A stretch of DNA of 15,279 bases. Source: an uncultured Oscillospiraceae bacterium (GTDB taxonomy: Bacteria > Bacillota > Clostridia > Oscillospirales > Acutalibacteraceae). Made by a program: the position numbers and the translations under genes. The notes under the pieces are model-generated. The model did not search any database and had not been told where the DNA came from. It saw only the letters and a list, made by a program, of their open reading frames with translations. Each line of letters starts with the position of its first letter. Position 1 is the first letter of the stretch. Below are positions 13,466-15,279 of the stretch, piece by piece. The stretch is from contig UQFL01000044.1 in the NCBI GenBank assembly GCA_900540305.1, forward strand, positions 1 to 15,279. The letters are read 5' to 3'.

Positions 13466-14184
13466 TCATCTATAAAGATCGCCATAATATCCATTTTTTA
13501 ATATATTTTCATATTTATCAGGAAGTATTGGCATATCGCCATATTTACTGCGAAATTCCAGCATAGAAACATTATTGCTTGCAATATGATCAATTATGCT
13601 TTTGTACTCTTCGGCAAAATAAAATTCATGTGTGCTTGCCAGCATACGAATACAGCCGTTTCTGACAGCCGTGTATTTACATAGGAGCTGATCCGCTTTG
13701 ATATTTGGCATTTTCTGATAAAGGCCGGATAAATGTTCTAACCATGTATTCGCTTCATCTGTGTTCTCCAGAAAACTATCAAAAATAACTTTTTTATAAT
13801 ATTCGCGCGATGGCTTTGCAGCAAAATATTCAAAATTGTCTGCTCTGTTAAATGGCATAATTTTAGAACGCCGGGCTCCATGTTTTAACTTTTTGCCTTT
13901 ATGATATTCTTGCCCTTGGTGCTTCCTGCGGCGCGGATAAGACAGACTGCCGATAAACCAAAATTTGATGCTCGCCATAAGAAGCCAATAATCATATTGC
14001 GGATGGTCGTGCCCAAACGCAAGGCACGCAACAAGATTTTCATTGAGATCTGCTTTCTCAAGCTGAACGTAAAGTTCTTCTCTCGAAACGATGATCTGAT
14101 TGTAATGCCGGTGATAAAAATATCCGCTTCGGAACGGCGCTTTTTGCGTTCGTAGTTTTGAATATCTGCAAAATTCTTTTTCAT
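13466..14184 (-). pseudogene. Gene of unknown function with an early frameshift
   Basis: The upstream gene's stop overlaps an ATG at 14184 (ATGA), so translation should continue as MKKNFADIQNYERKK. That frame then becomes a 99-residue basic nonsense-like peptide ending at 13885. One added A in the run at 14141-14145 shifts it into the long frame reading APFRSGYFYHRHYNQIIVSR and on to TAA 13466-13468, giving a roughly 239-residue protein. The long frame has coherent composition: LVACLAFGHDHPQYDYWLLM, a basic stretch near PRRRKHQGQ, then a helical C-terminal half with YRSKYGDMPILPDKYENIL-like content. No family is recognised. The alternative, a start further up in the long frame, would overlap the upstream gene by nearly 90 bases and give a hydrophobic N terminus; I consider it less likely. 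A consensus error is possible, in which case the gene is intact. Confidence 0.55.
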
Positions 14185-14549
14185 TTCTGCCCGCTCCAAT
14201 TTGTATCAAGATAACAGCGATAGTGAGCAGTATATTCATAGTGTATTTCAGATTCGCAGGTAATTCCAAAAAAAGTTTTGATCTTTGGTAAGAATTCTTC
14301 TGTGATGTTCGGATTAAGATAAATATGCACAGAACCGTCTTGCCTTATATGTACCCTCCCTCTGGGATAATAATTATAAGGTTTATTACAGCCTTTCGGG
14401 CAAACCTCTCTCCGCAGATTTTTATGAGTATAAGTAACCTTTGATTTTGCAAGTGCGCGCGGATATTTTCCCTCTTTATACACAAAAGCATACAGTTTTC
14501 CGTCTATGATCCAAAAAACACCGCGCTTAGGAGCATTTGTTTCACGCAT
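14181..14549 (-). CDS. Small conserved-looking protein of unknown function
   Basis: A 122-residue soluble protein. The ATG at 14549 has AAGGAGG about seven bases upstream. It reads GVFWIIDGKLYAFVY near the start, then AKSKVTYTHKNL, then CNKPYNYYPRGRV (about 54-66), IYLNPNI (around 76-82), and a closing segment HYRCYLDTNW. From memory, small gut-Firmicute proteins share this order (FWxIDGxLxA, TYxHKxLW, KPYxYYPRGRV, IYxNPNI, HYxCYxD); no function is known to me. It is translationally coupled (ATGA, 14181-14184) to the frameshifted gene downstream, so the two very likely act together. Confidence 0.7.
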   Translation of the reverse strand: MRETNAPKRGVFWIIDGKLYAFVYKEGKYPRALAKSKVTYTHKNLRREVCPKGCNKPYNYYPRGRVHIRQDGSVHIYLNPNITEEFLPKIKTFFGITCESEIHYEYTAHYRCYLDTNWSGQK

Positions 14550-14959
14550 ATGCCTCCCTCCTTTTCGCTAACAGAATAGCAAACAGGATGGAACAAAAAA
14601 GTCATATGTGAATTATTACTGGACAGGCGCATAATATTTGCGCAGGATCAAGCAAGATAAAACAGGTTTACAAGAGCGAAAAACAATACGATGACTCCAA
14701 AAAACGTCAGGCGGAAAGAATGATTATATGTTAAATGAAAGTAAAATAATAGCAGCCATCAATGCAAACACGGATAAAAAGAGAGGGGTGATATAGAAAA
14801 ATATAAGACCGTGGTATTATGCCACGCAGAATTACAAAGCCGAATAATGCGCCTTGCCTTTGCAACATGAAATTGAGCGTGATAAGCGGCTTATAAAGCA
14901 TCCCTGAAAATGGAGAAAAATACAGCCGTAGGAAACGGTTAGGATTTATTATCTTGCGT
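14550..14959. other. Degraded stretch without an intact gene
   Basis: No complete gene is supported. The plus strand has a short frame near 14668-14730 (YKSEKQYDDSKKRQAERMI) that could be a gene remnant. The minus strand has hydrophobic frames near 14731-14800 (ITPLFLSVFALMAAIILLSF) interrupted by frame changes, as from a lost membrane protein. Both are weak readings. The promoter of the gene at 14549 must lie just inside this region, but I cannot place it with confidence. Confidence 0.35.
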
Positions 14960-15004
14960 AAGCGGCAGTGTTTCCAAACTGAGGAACGCTGCCGCTTTTG
15001 CCTC
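14960..15004. terminator. GC-rich hairpin terminator
   Basis: The arm 14960-14975 (AAGCGGCAGTGTTTCC) pairs with 14982-14997 (GGAACGCTGCCGCTT) with one bulge and a G-U pair, followed by TTTTGCCTCTTT on the plus strand. It stands just beyond the stop of gene scrap B (minus strand), in the same place as the hairpin at 255-290 relative to scrap A. Confidence 0.6.
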
Positions 15005-15022
15005 TTTAAAAAAGAAATTATT

Positions 15023-15142
15023 TCATTTATTTTTGTTGTTTGCGTTGAGCCCGCGATTGTCAAAAGACGGGTTGAACGCATAGAAATTCTTGCTGTCCAT
15101 CTTGTCTGTCAGAAGCCTCAGCGCTTCGCCAAAAAGGTTGTA
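15023..15142 (-). pseudogene. C-terminal scrap of an unrecognised protein (copy B)
   Basis: A 39-codon minus-strand frame reading YNLFGEALRLLTDKMDSKNF, then YAFNPSFDNRGLNANNKNK, ending at TGA 15023-15025; an in-frame TAG lies just upstream. The central peptide EALRLLTDKMDSKNFYA is identical to that of copy A at 300-398, but many codons differ at the third base. It carries seven more in-frame residues upstream than copy A shows but no start. The family is not recognised. Confidence 0.55.
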
Positions 15143-15230
15143 TGATACCTATGTCTTTTGAGGTTATGCGTATTTTTGAAGATGCTGGGTTTAAATTAAA
15201 AGAACTTATTATAAAAGAACAGCATAATTG
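15142..15230 (+). CDS. Partial DNA methyltransferase segment, cut by the contig end
   Basis: The plus-strand frame reads MIPMSFEVMRIFEDAGFKLK, then ELIIKEQHN, running into the adapter at 15231. The pattern IPxSFxVMxxFxDAGFxLKExxIKxQHNC is one I associate with DNA (adenine or cytosine-N4) methyltransferases on phage and integrative elements, in the segment shortly before the C-terminal end. The ATG at 15142 is probably internal to that family rather than a true start: no ribosome site precedes it, and the join to gene scrap B directly upstream looks like a recombination scar or a chimeric end. The call rests on 29 residues. Confidence 0.45.
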
Positions 15231-15279
15231 CTGTCTCTTATACACATCTCCGAGCCCACGAGACCGAGGCTGATCTCGT
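15231..15279. other. Untrimmed Illumina Nextera adapter (artefact)
   Basis: Positions 15231-15249 are the Nextera mosaic-end complement CTGTCTCTTATACACATCT. They are followed by CCGAGCCCACGAGAC (15250-15264, i7-side adapter), an eight-base index CGAGGCTG (15265-15272, matching Nextera N710 from memory), and ATCTCGT (15273-15279), the start of the P7 end. None of this is biological. A minus-strand open frame beginning inside it would start MYKRQ, a known adapter-derived peptide. Confidence 0.98.

Noticed and set aside
13305..13473. Plus-strand open frame reading ALRQLNEERQRTTLYAGAQR
   Set aside because: It has no start codon or ribosome site, and its end overlaps the terminus of the minus-strand gene; too weak to call even as a remnant.
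14181..14269. Upstream extension of the gene at 13466-14184 with a hydrophobic N terminus
   Set aside because: It overlaps the coupled upstream gene by nearly 90 bases; the apparent membrane helix is the antiphase reading of that gene's coding sequence.
15060..15245. Minus-strand open frame starting MYKRQ
   Set aside because: Its start lies inside the Nextera adapter, and the rest is antisense to the methyltransferase-like fragment.

Overview
The window looks like an accessory island from an AT-rich, Gram-positive gut-type anaerobe, most likely a Clostridia/Oscillospirales-like Firmicute. This rests on strong AAGGAG ribosome sites, TTGAAA/TATAAT-type promoters, U-tailed hairpin terminators, and families common in such genomes (DUF4417, PcfJ-like, WYL, DUF2779). 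The taxon is an inference. No rRNA, tRNA, CRISPR array or intact transposase was seen. The last 49 bases are not biological: they are an untrimmed Illumina Nextera adapter with index, so the contig truly ends at 15230.

Layout. (1) 300-2670, minus strand: a polymorphic-toxin locus. A DUF4417 protein with a C-terminal toxin-like tip is followed, with overlapping ends, by a small putative zinc-binding protein and a barstar-like protein. After these come a displaced toxin tail without a start, a frameshifted small gene and a C-terminal gene scrap. (2) 2974-5095, plus strand: a PcfJ-like protein and a CX5R (dual-specificity-type) phosphatase, ending in a bidirectional terminator. (3) 5155-5967, minus strand: an orphan PD-(D/E)XK nuclease-like protein with its own promoter. 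(4) 6224-7540, plus strand: a soluble FtsH-like AAA+/M41 zinc protease lacking membrane segments, convergent with a small four-helix membrane protein (7595-8293). (5) 8468-11697, minus strand: a compact operon WYL regulator -> DUF2779 protein (Cas4-like iron-sulfur nuclease fused to a DEDDy exonuclease) -> protein with uracil-DNA-glycosylase-like motifs. This is the best candidate for an undescribed nucleic-acid defence module. (6) 11796-12348: decayed gene pieces. (7) 12395-13240: an isolated gene of unknown function with its own promoter and terminator. (8) 13466-14549, minus strand: a two-gene unit of unknown function whose second gene carries a frameshift. (9) 14550-15230: a degraded stretch with a second copy of the gene scrap seen at 300-398 and the beginning of a DNA methyltransferase segment cut off by the adapter.

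The genes are mostly short independent units separated by strong terminators, which is typical of defence and toxin islands. Three minus-strand genes are each broken by one missing A in a short A-run, indicating either ongoing decay or consensus errors. Functions below come from motif reading and memory of protein families, with no database search.
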